Assembly: GCA_937906455.1 (NCBI GenBank) | Contig: CALCYT010000047.1 | Location: 1-64,000 of the forward strand | Source: an uncultured Bacteroidales bacterium | Lineage (GTDB): Bacteria; Bacteroidota; Bacteroidia; Bacteroidales; F082 | Direction: 5' to 3' | DNA: 64,000 nucleotides | Shown here: positions 9,258 through 17,568 of the stretch, in pieces | Layout of the letters: each line of letters starts with the position of its first letter | Position numbering within the stretch: position 1 is the stretch's first letter | The notes under the pieces: model-generated | What the model was told of the DNA's origin: nothing | What the model saw: only the letters and a program-made list of their open reading frames with translations | Databases searched by the model: none | Made by a program: the position numbers and the translations under genes

Positions 9258-10250
9258 ATGAAAAGGCCTCTATTATTTTTCTTAATAAGCGTTCAAATGA
9301 TAGTCTGTTTAGGGCAGACAGTATTAAATGATCCTCATTGGGAACTATTATGGGAAGATCATTTTAATTATCTTGATTTATCAACATGGGCAGTTCGTAA
9401 TAATTTTGATCATTATGGTGAGCCTCAGGTGTATACAAATCGACCAAATAATGTTTATATCTCGGATGGAAATCTAGTGTTGAGTATAACTGAGGAATCG
9501 TATCATTGCACAAATATAAATTCTTGGGCATGTAACAATGAATGGTATTCATATACATCGGGTTGGGTGGAGACATTGTCTTCCAAGAATGTTCAGTATG
9601 GATTGATTCAATCAAGAATCAAGGTTCCTTATGGCTATGGTTTATGGCCTGCTTTTTGGACATTCATTGGTAGTGGGGTTTCAGGCGTAAATGCTGCCGA
9701 AATTGATATTTTCGAGATGCTTGGCACATTGCCTTCAAACATAGTTACAACCAACATCCATACAGATTATAATAATGAACCAAATAATTATCAAGAACAT
9801 AATATGGGTAATTATGCAAATGCCTATCATAATTACGCAGTTGCTTGGTCTCCTAGTAAAATAGTATGGTATGTTGACGAACAACCTATTAGAATATCAA
9901 ACAATCATGGAATCGTAGATCCTGTTAGGATTATCCTGAATATTGCAATAACCCCACAAGCTCTGCCAAATGCATCAACGACGTTACCATCAAAGATGTA
10001 TATTGACTTTGTAAAAGTTTATGAGTTGAAAAAAGATTGTAATAATAGTATATCCGAATGTGTTTTTGATTTTAATTCGATTGATTATCGTGTCAAACGA
10101 GACATTCAGATTGGCGGTGCTGGTTGCTCAAACTCTGTTCCGAATAATAGTAATATTTATTTACGGGCTACTCATAGCGTTCAGATTGAAGGTGGTTTTA
10201 CGGTTCCAATAGGATCTTCTTTTTTCGTAGATGTTGATGCTTGTTATTAA
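9258..10250 (+). CDS. Secreted GH16 beta-glucanase-like hydrolase
   Basis: A 330-residue exported glycoside hydrolase of family 16 (laminarinase/lichenase group). Residues 1-20 are a signal peptide. The GH16 fold spans about 25-257, with WELLWEDHFN at its start, the GLIQSRIKVPYGYGLWPAFW block and the catalytic E-I-D-I-F-E motif (nucleophile E148, acid/base E153). Residues ~260-330 are a small beta-rich appendix (IDYRVKRDIQIGGAGC, THSVQIEGGFTVP) ending in Cys-Tyr, resembling C-terminal domains of Bacteroidota secreted proteins. Codon use and base composition are much more AT-rich than in the flanking V-ATPase genes, which suggests transfer. The exact glucan substrate cannot be read from the sequence. 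Confidence 0.88.
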   Translation: MKRPLLFFLISVQMIVCLGQTVLNDPHWELLWEDHFNYLDLSTWAVRNNFDHYGEPQVYTNRPNNVYISDGNLVLSITEESYHCTNINSWACNNEWYSYTSGWVETLSSKNVQYGLIQSRIKVPYGYGLWPAFWTFIGSGVSGVNAAEIDIFEMLGTLPSNIVTTNIHTDYNNEPNNYQEHNMGNYANAYHNYAVAWSPSKIVWYVDEQPIRISNNHGIVDPVRIILNIAITPQALPNASTTLPSKMYIDFVKVYELKKDCNNSISECVFDFNSIDYRVKRDIQIGGAGCSNSVPNNSNIYLRATHSVQIEGGFTVPIGSSFFVDVDACY

Positions 10251-10267
10251 TTAAACTTTTAAAAGCT

Positions 10268-10678
10268 ATGAGATACAGCATGAAAATAATGATAATGTTG
10301 GCTTTTCCCTGTTTTTTTTATAGTTGTAATAGAGAAATGTTTGATTATAGAAGTAAATATACAGGAAATTGGAGCTTTATTGTTGAAATCAGTGAAGTTA
10401 ACACTGATAGTATTGGGTACTTTGCCTATGACACCATTTGTTTTGATGGTGTAATTGGTTTAGGCGATGATCCGGATGGGATACTCATTCAATATACAGA
10501 AGATAATACGGTTGTTCTGAAAGTTAATGAGAATGGAAAACTTTCTGGTTTTTCATCTCATTATTCTGCTGGAGAGTTTATTAGCAATAATAAGGTGCAT
10601 TTGTACCTAAGGAATGGTGGCATAGGAGGAGGAGTAATTCATGTTGTGAACGGTGATAAAGTAAAACAAGTAGAATAA
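10268..10678 (+). CDS. Small hypothetical lipoprotein
   Basis: A 136-residue protein with a short hydrophobic leader and a lipobox-like FYSC followed by N-R-E, so probably a lipoprotein. The mature part is beta-rich (TGNWSFIVEIS, GGIGGGVIHVVNGDKV) and has some likeness to small lipocalin-like immunogenic lipoproteins, but no family was recognised. A longer reading from 10241 would overlap the GH16 gene; the ATG at 10268, or the next at 10280, places the leader better. Second gene of the AT-rich cassette. Confidence 0.65.
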   Translation: MRYSMKIMIMLAFPCFFYSCNREMFDYRSKYTGNWSFIVEISEVNTDSIGYFAYDTICFDGVIGLGDDPDGILIQYTEDNTVVLKVNENGKLSGFSSHYSAGEFISNNKVHLYLRNGGIGGGVIHVVNGDKVKQVE

Positions 10679-10726
10679 AATGAAGTTTAATTATTGGTTG
10701 TAGATTTAAATTAAATATTGATAAAA

Positions 10727-11668
10727 ATGAAGTTGAAATCGTTTTTTATTGTAATAATTATCATACATGTGTATTCGTCCCTTTATGCACAATTTAATAT
10801 TAATAGTCATGGAATGGTAAGTATTACGGCGAATACTAATGATTGGGCACCTGGATTAAGGGTATATGTACCGACCTATAATTCGTGTGCTTATAATTTA
10901 TACTATGGAGGACGCGATAGATTCTTCGTGCATGCTTCTGGCTATTTGTGGTGTGAGAGAGGGGGCTATTTTGGTTCGGACAGTACGCTGAAAGAAAATA
11001 TATGTAGGATAGAATCGCCTCTAAATAAACTTATGCAACTGAAGGGTTATGAATATAATTTTAAAGAAGAAAAAAAAGGTACTAAGACGAAGGGTTATGT
11101 TGAAGATGGAAATTGTGAAGAAAGAAGATTAGGATTGATTGCACAAGAAGTTGAGCAAGTGTTTCCTGGTATTGTTAAAACTATACCCAACGGGACTAAG
11201 GCTATTTCCTATTCAGATTTGACAGCTTTGCTAATTGAATCGATAAAAGAGCAACAATATGAGATAGAATCTTTAAGTAAGCTAGTTAGTTCATATCAGT
11301 TGGACATGCTTGAATTGAAAAAGCAAATTGATGAATTGAACTTGACTATTTATAGAGAAGGTGTATCCCCTCAGGTTTACCCTAAGTCTGAAAACTCTAA
11401 TGGAAATGCAAAACTTTTTGGCAACGTGCCTAATCCTTTTGAATCTGTTACTGAAATTAGTTTTGAGATTCCAGAAGATGCCCAAAATGTAATTCTTATT
11501 CTTAATGATTTGAACGGGTCTTTTATAAAAACCTATACGATATTGCAAAGAGGACAGGGCAGTGTCAATATTAATGGAGATGATATGGATGATGGCTTGT
11601 ATTTATATACTTTATTGATAGATAATAAAGTTGTTGATACTAAAAGAATGGTTTTAATGAGAGAATAA
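10727..11668 (+). CDS. S74 chaperone-domain protein with T9SS sorting domain
   Basis: A 313-residue exported protein. A signal peptide (1-22, ending LYAQ) is followed by a short beta region. A Peptidase_S74 / intramolecular chaperone domain (~84-160) begins SDSTLKENI and includes RLGLIAQEVEQVFPGIV and ISYSDLTALLIESI. A coiled coil (~160-190) follows, then a C-terminal type IX secretion sorting domain (~220-313) with VPNPFESVTEISFEIP and a final KRMVLMRE. S74 domains classically drive trimerisation and self-cleavage of phage tail spikes; here the domain sits on a T9SS cargo. The ATG at 10727 is preferred to the TTG at 10718. AT-rich; third gene of the cassette within the V-ATPase operon. Confidence 0.85.
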   Translation: MKLKSFFIVIIIIHVYSSLYAQFNINSHGMVSITANTNDWAPGLRVYVPTYNSCAYNLYYGGRDRFFVHASGYLWCERGGYFGSDSTLKENICRIESPLNKLMQLKGYEYNFKEEKKGTKTKGYVEDGNCEERRLGLIAQEVEQVFPGIVKTIPNGTKAISYSDLTALLIESIKEQQYEIESLSKLVSSYQLDMLELKKQIDELNLTIYREGVSPQVYPKSENSNGNAKLFGNVPNPFESVTEISFEIPEDAQNVILILNDLNGSFIKTYTILQRGQGSVNINGDDMDDGLYLYTLLIDNKVVDTKRMVLMRE

Positions 11669-11717
11669 ATAGATCGATTCTGTTAGAGCTATTATATGAA
11701 ATTTGAAATCAAACGAT

Positions 11718-13466
11718 ATGAAAACAACAGGAAAAGTTACAGGAATCATTGCAAACCTCGTCACTGTCGAGGTGGACGGCCCTGTGGCACAGAATGAAAT
11801 CTGCTACATCGACTTGGCGGGCGTCAAGCTGATGGCGGAGGTCATCAAGGTGAACGGGAACAAAGCCTCGGTGCAGGTGTATGAAAGCACACGAGGACTG
11901 ACAATCGGATGTCCGGTGGAGTTCCAAGGCTATATGCTTGAGGCTACCCTCGGACCTGGTCTCCTCTCGAGTAATTTCGACGGCTTGCAGAATAATCTTG
12001 CCACCATGGAAGGCGTGTTTTTGCAAAGAGGTGAATACACCAAGCCGTTGGACGAGAACAAGTTATGGGACTTCACACCCATCGCCAAGGCGGGACAACA
12101 AGTCATTGCCGCCGACTGGCTTGGCGAAGTCAAGGAAGGCTGGCTGCCCCACAAAATCATGGTGCCGTTTGCCTTTGGAGGCACTTACACTGTGAAATCG
12201 ATGGCCGAAGCCGGACAATACAAAATCACAGACACCATCGCAGTTTTAACTAATGCTGACGGCGAGGAAGTCAACGTCACGATGATGCAGAAATGGCCTG
12301 TGAAAGTCGCTGTTGGCGGCTACGTCGAGAAGCCGCGTCCCTTCAAGGTGATGGAGACGGGTGTGCGCTGCATCGACACGCTCAACCCCATCGCGGAGGG
12401 CGGCACGGGCTTCATCCCGGGACCTTTCGGCTGCGGCAAGACGGTGCTTCAGCATGCACTCGCTGAGCAAGCCGACGCCGACATCATCATCATGGCGGCC
12501 TGCGGCGAGCGCGCTAATGAGGTCGTGGAGATTTTCACTGAGTTCCCCGAGCTGAAGGACAAACACACGGGGCGCAGCCTGATGGAGCGTACCATCATCA
12601 TCTGCAACACGTCGAACATGCCCGTCGCGGCGCGTGAGGCTTCGGTCTATACCGCCATGACACTCGGCGAATACTATCGCGCCATGGGTATGAAGGTGCT
12701 GCTTTTAGCCGACTCCACCTCGCGTTGGGCGCAGGCCTTGCGTGAGATGAGTAACCGCCTGGAAGAACTGCCGGGTCAGGACGGATTCCCCGTTGACCTC
12801 TCTGCAATCATCTCCAACTTCTATGCCCGCGCCGGCTTCGTCAGGCTGAACAACGGTGCCACGGGCTCAATCACCTTCATCGGAACGGTGTCGCCCGCCG
12901 GCGGTAACCTCAAAGAGCCTGTTACCGAATCGACGAAGAAGGCGGCACGTTGCTTCTACGGACTGTCGCAGAACCGCGCCGACAAGAAACGTTATCCCGC
13001 CGTTGACCCCGTCGATTCATATTCGAAATATCTCGAATACCCTGAGATTATTGAATATCTCGACAATAAAATCGAAAAAGGATGGGTCGATAAGGTCACA
13101 AAGACGAAATATATTATCCGTAAAGGTAAAGACGCCTATGAGCAAATCAACATCTTGGGCGACGACGGCGTGCCAATGTCATATCATGAACAGTATTGGA
13201 AGTCGGAACTCGTTGATTTCGTGATACTTCAGCAAGACGCTTTCGACGACATCGACGGCTCAACGCCTTTGGACAGACAGAAGTTTATGCTCGATTTGGT
13301 TCTCGAGATATGCGACCGCAGCTTCAAGTTCGACAACTTCGAGCAATGTACGACGTATTTCAAGGGCTTGATAAACATCTGCCGTCAGATGAACTATTCG
13401 GAATACAAATCAGAGCAATTTGAAAAATATCTTGGACAGTTAAAGGAGGAACTTAAACATGAGTGA
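11718..13466 (+). CDS. atpA: V-type ATPase catalytic subunit A
   Basis: Catalytic nucleotide-binding subunit of the V/A-type ATPase (582 residues). The Walker A loop is GPFGCGKTVLQH. GERANEV, the Walker B strand VLLLADSTSRWAQALRE and the A-specific insertion between the N-terminal barrel and the P-loop are all present. The ATG at 11718 gives the usual N-terminus (MKTTGKVTGIIANLVTVEVDGP); an upstream TTG at 11703 is less likely. The first V-ATPase gene after the cassette, overlapping atpB by 8 bases. Confidence 0.96.
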   Translation: MKTTGKVTGIIANLVTVEVDGPVAQNEICYIDLAGVKLMAEVIKVNGNKASVQVYESTRGLTIGCPVEFQGYMLEATLGPGLLSSNFDGLQNNLATMEGVFLQRGEYTKPLDENKLWDFTPIAKAGQQVIAADWLGEVKEGWLPHKIMVPFAFGGTYTVKSMAEAGQYKITDTIAVLTNADGEEVNVTMMQKWPVKVAVGGYVEKPRPFKVMETGVRCIDTLNPIAEGGTGFIPGPFGCGKTVLQHALAEQADADIIIMAACGERANEVVEIFTEFPELKDKHTGRSLMERTIIICNTSNMPVAAREASVYTAMTLGEYYRAMGMKVLLLADSTSRWAQALREMSNRLEELPGQDGFPVDLSAIISNFYARAGFVRLNNGATGSITFIGTVSPAGGNLKEPVTESTKKAARCFYGLSQNRADKKRYPAVDPVDSYSKYLEYPEIIEYLDNKIEKGWVDKVTKTKYIIRKGKDAYEQINILGDDGVPMSYHEQYWKSELVDFVILQQDAFDDIDGSTPLDRQKFMLDLVLEICDRSFKFDNFEQCTTYFKGLINICRQMNYSEYKSEQFEKYLGQLKEELKHE

Positions 13467-14787
13467 GAAAGCCTTTCAACGCATATATACTAAGCTTACC
13501 GCCATCACCAAGGCGACGGTGACACTTGAGGCTCAAGGTGTTGCAAACGACGAGCTGGCTCTCGTGGCAGGTCGTCTGGCACAGGTCGTGAAAATCAAGG
13601 ATAAGAACGTCACTTTGCAGGTGTTCGGCGGCACCGAGGACATCCCGACCAACGCCGAGGTGACCTTCTTCGGCGAACCGCCATCACTGAATGTGAGCGA
13701 AGACCTCGCCGGACGTTTCTTTAACGCCTACGGCGAGCCCATTGACGGCGGTCCGGCAGTGGAAGGCGAGAAACGCCAGATTGGCGGCCCTTCCGTGAAC
13801 CCGTTCAAGCGTCGCCAGCCCTCACAGCTCATCCCTACAGGCATCGCGGGCATCGACCTGAACAACACCTTGGTATCAGGACAGAAGATCCCGTTCTTCG
13901 CCGACCCCGACCAGCCTTACAACCAGGTGATGAGCATGGTGGCTCTCCGCGCCGATGTCGATAAGATTATCCTCGGCGGCATGGGCCTGACAAACGACGA
14001 CTATCTCTTCTTTAAAAATGAGTTCGAGAGTGCCGGCGCACTGCATAAAATCATCAGCTTCGTCAACACTACCGACCAGCCACCTGTCGAGCGTCTGCTG
14101 ATTCCCGACATGGCACTGACGGCAGCGGAGTATTTTGCCGTTGACAAGAACGAAAAGGTTTTGGTGCTGCTCACAGACATGACGCTTTATGCCGACGCTC
14201 TGAGCATCGTCTCGAACCGCATGGACCAGATTCCTTCCAAGGACTCCATGCCCGGCTCGCTCTATTCCGACTTGGCAAAGATTTATGAGAAGGCGGTGCA
14301 GCTGCCCGACGGCGGCTCCATCACCATCATCGCGGTGACGACATTGAACGACGGCGATATCACACACGCCATCCCGGACAACACAGGCTACATCACCGAA
14401 GGACAGCTGTTCCTCCGTGCTGACCCTGATTCCGGCAAGGTCATCGTTGACCCGTTCCGCTCGCTGTCGCGACTGAAACAGTTGGTGCAAAACAAGAAGA
14501 CCCGCGAGGACCACAGCGCGGTGATGAACACCTCGGTGCGCCTCTATGCCGACGCCGCCAACGCCAAGACTAAGCTGGAAAACGGCTTCGACCTGAGCGA
14601 CTACGACCTACGCTGCCTCGACTACGCCAAGGAATATGCTACCAGACTCTTAGCCATCGACGTCAATATCTCCATCGAGGAGATGCTCGACACCGGCTGG
14701 GAGTTGTTCGCAAAATATTTCACCAAGGCTGAAACGGGTCTGAAAGAATCGTTGATTCAGAAATACTGGAAAGCCAAAGAAAATTGA
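13459..14787 (+). CDS. atpB: V-type ATPase regulatory subunit B
   Basis: Non-catalytic partner of subunit A in the hexameric head (442 residues). It has the B-type sequence where the P-loop is replaced (GQKIPFFADPDQPYNQV), plus SNRMDQIPSKDSMPGSLYSDLAKIYEKA and a C-terminal helical domain. It overlaps atpA by 8 bases, indicating translational coupling. A 42-bp tandem repeat follows its stop. Confidence 0.96.
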   Translation: MSEKAFQRIYTKLTAITKATVTLEAQGVANDELALVAGRLAQVVKIKDKNVTLQVFGGTEDIPTNAEVTFFGEPPSLNVSEDLAGRFFNAYGEPIDGGPAVEGEKRQIGGPSVNPFKRRQPSQLIPTGIAGIDLNNTLVSGQKIPFFADPDQPYNQVMSMVALRADVDKIILGGMGLTNDDYLFFKNEFESAGALHKIISFVNTTDQPPVERLLIPDMALTAAEYFAVDKNEKVLVLLTDMTLYADALSIVSNRMDQIPSKDSMPGSLYSDLAKIYEKAVQLPDGGSITIIAVTTLNDGDITHAIPDNTGYITEGQLFLRADPDSGKVIVDPFRSLSRLKQLVQNKKTREDHSAVMNTSVRLYADAANAKTKLENGFDLSDYDLRCLDYAKEYATRLLAIDVNISIEEMLDTGWELFAKYFTKAETGLKESLIQKYWKAKEN

Positions 14788-14913
14788 CAACTGAACAACT
14801 GGTACGGCTGCCACAGTGTGACAGCCCTACAACTGAACAACTGGTACGGCTGCCACAGTGTGACAGCCCTACAACTGAACAACTGAACAACTGAATAACT
14901 GAACAACTGAATA
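14787..14913 (+). repeat. 42-bp tandem repeat between atpB and atpD
   Basis: Two identical 42-base copies (14787-14828 and 14829-14870) begin ACAACTGAACAACTGG and contain the short inverted repeat GGCTGCCACAGTGTGACAGCC. A third, truncated copy (14871-14913) decays into 7-8-bp units of the AACTGAAC/AACTGAAT type that run to three bases before the atpD ATG. Confidence 0.9.
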
Positions 14914-14915
14914 AA

Positions 14916-15530
14916 ATGGCCATCAAATTTCAATATAACAAGACCTCGCTGAACGAGCTTAACAAACAGCTTAAGACGCGTACCCGTGCCCTGCCCACGC
15001 TGAAGAGCAAGGAGAGCGCGCTGCGTCTTGAGGTGAAGAAAGCCAAGCAGCATTCGGAGAGGCTTGTCGCACAGTTAGAGGCCGAGCTCAAGTCGTATGA
15101 GTACATGGCACGGCTTTGGAATGAATTTGAGCCGGGACTGATTTCGGTGACCGATGTCAAGCTGAAGACCGTCAAGATTGCGGGCGTGCCCGTGCCGGCC
15201 TTGGAGGAGGTGCTTTACGAAGTGAAGGATATCAACCTCTTCACTAAGCCGATGTGGTATGCCGACGGCGTGCAGATACTGAAAAACCTTGCACAGCTCG
15301 GCATCGAGTCGGAGGTCTATACCGAGGTGAGCCACATCTTAGACTACCAGCGGAAGAAGACCACACAGAAAGTCAACCTTTACGAAAAGGTGCAGATTCC
15401 TGGCTATAACGAAGCCATACGTAAGATAAAACGATACATGGAAGACGAGGAGAACCTCTCCAAGGCTTCGCAGAAAATCGTGAAAAACAAACACATCGTT
15501 GAAGAAGAGGAGGCAGAGCATGGTAACTGA
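14916..15530 (+). CDS. atpD: V-type ATPase subunit D
   Basis: Central rotor axle of the V-ATPase (204 residues). Two long antiparallel helices are predicted at both ends (about 8-55 and 140-185) around a short middle region, as in the family. The ATG follows directly on the AACTGA spacer repeat. Its 3' end overlaps the start of the subunit I gene. Confidence 0.92.
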   Translation: MAIKFQYNKTSLNELNKQLKTRTRALPTLKSKESALRLEVKKAKQHSERLVAQLEAELKSYEYMARLWNEFEPGLISVTDVKLKTVKIAGVPVPALEEVLYEVKDINLFTKPMWYADGVQILKNLAQLGIESEVYTEVSHILDYQRKKTTQKVNLYEKVQIPGYNEAIRKIKRYMEDEENLSKASQKIVKNKHIVEEEEAEHGN

Positions 15531-17298
15531 AATGACTAAATATAATTTCATCCTGCTGAGCGGCGACAACGAGGCGTTTCTCCAGAAACTGCAGGGCGTG
15601 GGCGTGGTCGATATCACTCGTTCCACCAAGGCCGTGGATGAGAAGTCGGAGAAACTGTCGTCAAAGGCCGGCTCATACCGTAAAGCCTTGTCGTTGCTAA
15701 AAAATGTGACGGCTGCCGAGTTTGCCGACAAGACTTACGGCGACCTTGCGGAAAACGTCATCGAGACAGTACGCGAGATTGATGCGACAAAAGAACAGAT
15801 GTCGCAGCTTAATAAGGAGCTCGAAGAACGCCTGCCTTGGGGACAGTTCGACATGAAAACTGTCGAAAAACTCAAGGAACACGGTCTGAAACTGCATTTC
15901 TACAAGACCAAGGCATCGCTGCTTGACCCCGCCTGGCAGTCGGATTACGCGCTGAGCGAGATTTCGACGGTTGACGGCTATACCTATTTCGTGGTGCTCT
16001 CCGACTCCGACGACTATGCCTTCCCATTGAAGGAGATGCCGGCTCCTGACGGTGATTTTACTTCTATAGAGAAGAAAATCAATGAGTTAGGACTTGAGAT
16101 GGAAAAAAACGAGAAGCATCTGTCAGAGCTGAAATGTCATGAGAAAGACATCCGGAAAGAACTTGACAAGACGCTCTCGAAACTTGATTTGCATTTGGCA
16201 AATGTCTCTGGGACTAAAGCCGCTGACGACTATATCACCGTTTTCGAGGGTTTCGCCCCGACGGAAAACGAAACGGCACTCAAAGAGATGCTCGATAAAG
16301 AGATGGTGTTTTATTTGGTTGAAAAAGCTAAAGTCGACGACAATCCTCCCATCAAGTTGAAAAACAATAAGTTCGTCTCGATGTTCGAGGTGTTGACCGA
16401 TATGTACGGTCGCCCGAAATACAACGAGTTCGACCCTACGGTGTGGATTTCCATCTTCTTCATGCTGTTTTTCGCCTTCTGTATGGGTGATGCCGGTTAC
16501 GGATTGATACTCATGCTGTTAGGTTTCGGTTTGAAGAAGATGATGCCCGACATCTCGCCATTGGTTGTGACGCTCGGCATCGCCACCACGGTGATAGGAT
16601 TGTTGTTCCACACGTTCTTCTCGGTAGATATGCTGACTTGGAGCTGGCTTCCCGATGCAGTGAAAAAATGTATGTTGCCTTCGCAGATAGCGGGTTTCGA
16701 CGGCACAATGGTTTTAGCCATAATAGTTGGTATCGTACACATCTGTCTTGCGATGGTGGTGAAGACGTATCAGACCACGAAAGTCAACGGCTTCGCCAAT
16801 TCTTTAGGCACATGGGGCTGGACGCTGCTCATTGTGGGCGGCGTCATAGTGGGAGGTCTCGCGCTCATCGGTGTGCTCGACTCCACCGTGACGAAATGGG
16901 TTATCATAGTGATAGGGGTGCTGTCGGCGTTGGGAATCTTCTTCCTCAACGACATACATCGTAACCCGTTGATTAACATCGGCTCCGGCTTGTGGGATAC
17001 TTACAACACCGCCACGGGATTGCTCGGCGACGTGCTGAGTTACCTCCGTCTGTATGCTTTGGGACTGGCAGGTGCCAAGCTCGGCGAGGCGTTCAACGCC
17101 ATCGGATTGCAGGCTCTCGGCGATGGCGGTGCAGGTTGGATAGCCTTCATTCTCATCGTGGTCGTGGGTCACACCCTGAACGTCGCGATGTGTGTTTTAG
17201 GCGCTTTTGTGCATCCGCTGCGACTCAATTTCCTTGAGTTTTTCAAAAACTCAGGATATGAAGGGTCTGGAAGAAAGTATAACCCGCTAAAAAGTTAA
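15520..17298 (+). CDS. atpI: V-type ATPase membrane subunit I
   Basis: The a-type membrane stator of the V-ATPase, 592 residues from the ATG at 15520 (a second ATG lies at 15532). The N-terminal half (to about 310) is a charged cytoplasmic coiled-coil arm. The C-terminal half has about seven to eight transmembrane helices, including FCMGDAGYGLILMLLGFG and VLSYLRLYALGLAGAKLGEA; the Arg in SYLRL is the residue that faces the rotor ring Glu. The C-terminus GAFVHPLRLNFLEFFKNSGY is typical. It overlaps atpD by 11 bases. Confidence 0.94.
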   Translation: MVTEMTKYNFILLSGDNEAFLQKLQGVGVVDITRSTKAVDEKSEKLSSKAGSYRKALSLLKNVTAAEFADKTYGDLAENVIETVREIDATKEQMSQLNKELEERLPWGQFDMKTVEKLKEHGLKLHFYKTKASLLDPAWQSDYALSEISTVDGYTYFVVLSDSDDYAFPLKEMPAPDGDFTSIEKKINELGLEMEKNEKHLSELKCHEKDIRKELDKTLSKLDLHLANVSGTKAADDYITVFEGFAPTENETALKEMLDKEMVFYLVEKAKVDDNPPIKLKNNKFVSMFEVLTDMYGRPKYNEFDPTVWISIFFMLFFAFCMGDAGYGLILMLLGFGLKKMMPDISPLVVTLGIATTVIGLLFHTFFSVDMLTWSWLPDAVKKCMLPSQIAGFDGTMVLAIIVGIVHICLAMVVKTYQTTKVNGFANSLGTWGWTLLIVGGVIVGGLALIGVLDSTVTKWVIIVIGVLSALGIFFLNDIHRNPLINIGSGLWDTYNTATGLLGDVLSYLRLYALGLAGAKLGEAFNAIGLQALGDGGAGWIAFILIVVVGHTLNVAMCVLGAFVHPLRLNFLEFFKNSGYEGSGRKYNPLKS

Positions 17299-17310
17299 AA
17301 CATGACAATG

Positions 17311-17510
17311 TCGTCATTTTCAATCGGAGCGGAGCGAAGCGGAGACCTGAGCGAATATTTCCCTTTGTCATTTCGACCGGAGCGAAGCGGAGTGGAGACC
17401 TGAGCAAATAGTTTCCTTTGTCATTTCGACCGGAGCGAAGCGGAGTGGAGACCTGAGCAAATATTTCCCTTTGTCATTTCGACCGGAGCGAAGCGAAGTG
17501 GAGAAATCTC
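17311..17510 (+). repeat. 53-bp tandem repeat between atpI and atpK
   Basis: Four consecutive copies with an exact 53-base period start at 17311 (divergent), 17364, 17417 and 17470 (truncated, about 41 bases). The unit begins TTTGTCATTTCGACCGGAGC and continues GAAGCGGAGTGGAGACCTGAG. The last copy ends in GAAATCTC. Positions 17473-17510 match 37 of 38 bases of a segment inside prmC on the opposite strand (19353-19390). Confidence 0.92.
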
Positions 17511-17518
17511 AAACACAA

Positions 17519-17566
17519 TAGAATCTTGAATGTTAAATGTTAAATTATAAATTTTAAATCATAAAA
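17519..17566 (+). repeat. AT-rich heptad spacer before atpK
   Basis: A run of near-repeats GAATCTT, GAATGTTAAAT, GTTAAAT, TATAAATTTTAAAT directly precedes the atpK ATG at 17569. No -7 element is seen here, so this looks like an untranslated spacer within the operon. Confidence 0.5.
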
Positions 17567-17568
17567 CT

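Noticed and set aside
9216..11717. Phage remnant, because of the S74 tail-spike domain
   Set aside because: No integrase, capsid, tail or lysis gene is present, and the protein carries a signal peptide and a T9SS domain, which phage spikes lack.
17311..17510. Possible CRISPR array from the 53-bp period
   Set aside because: The whole 53 bases are repeated, so there are no spacers.
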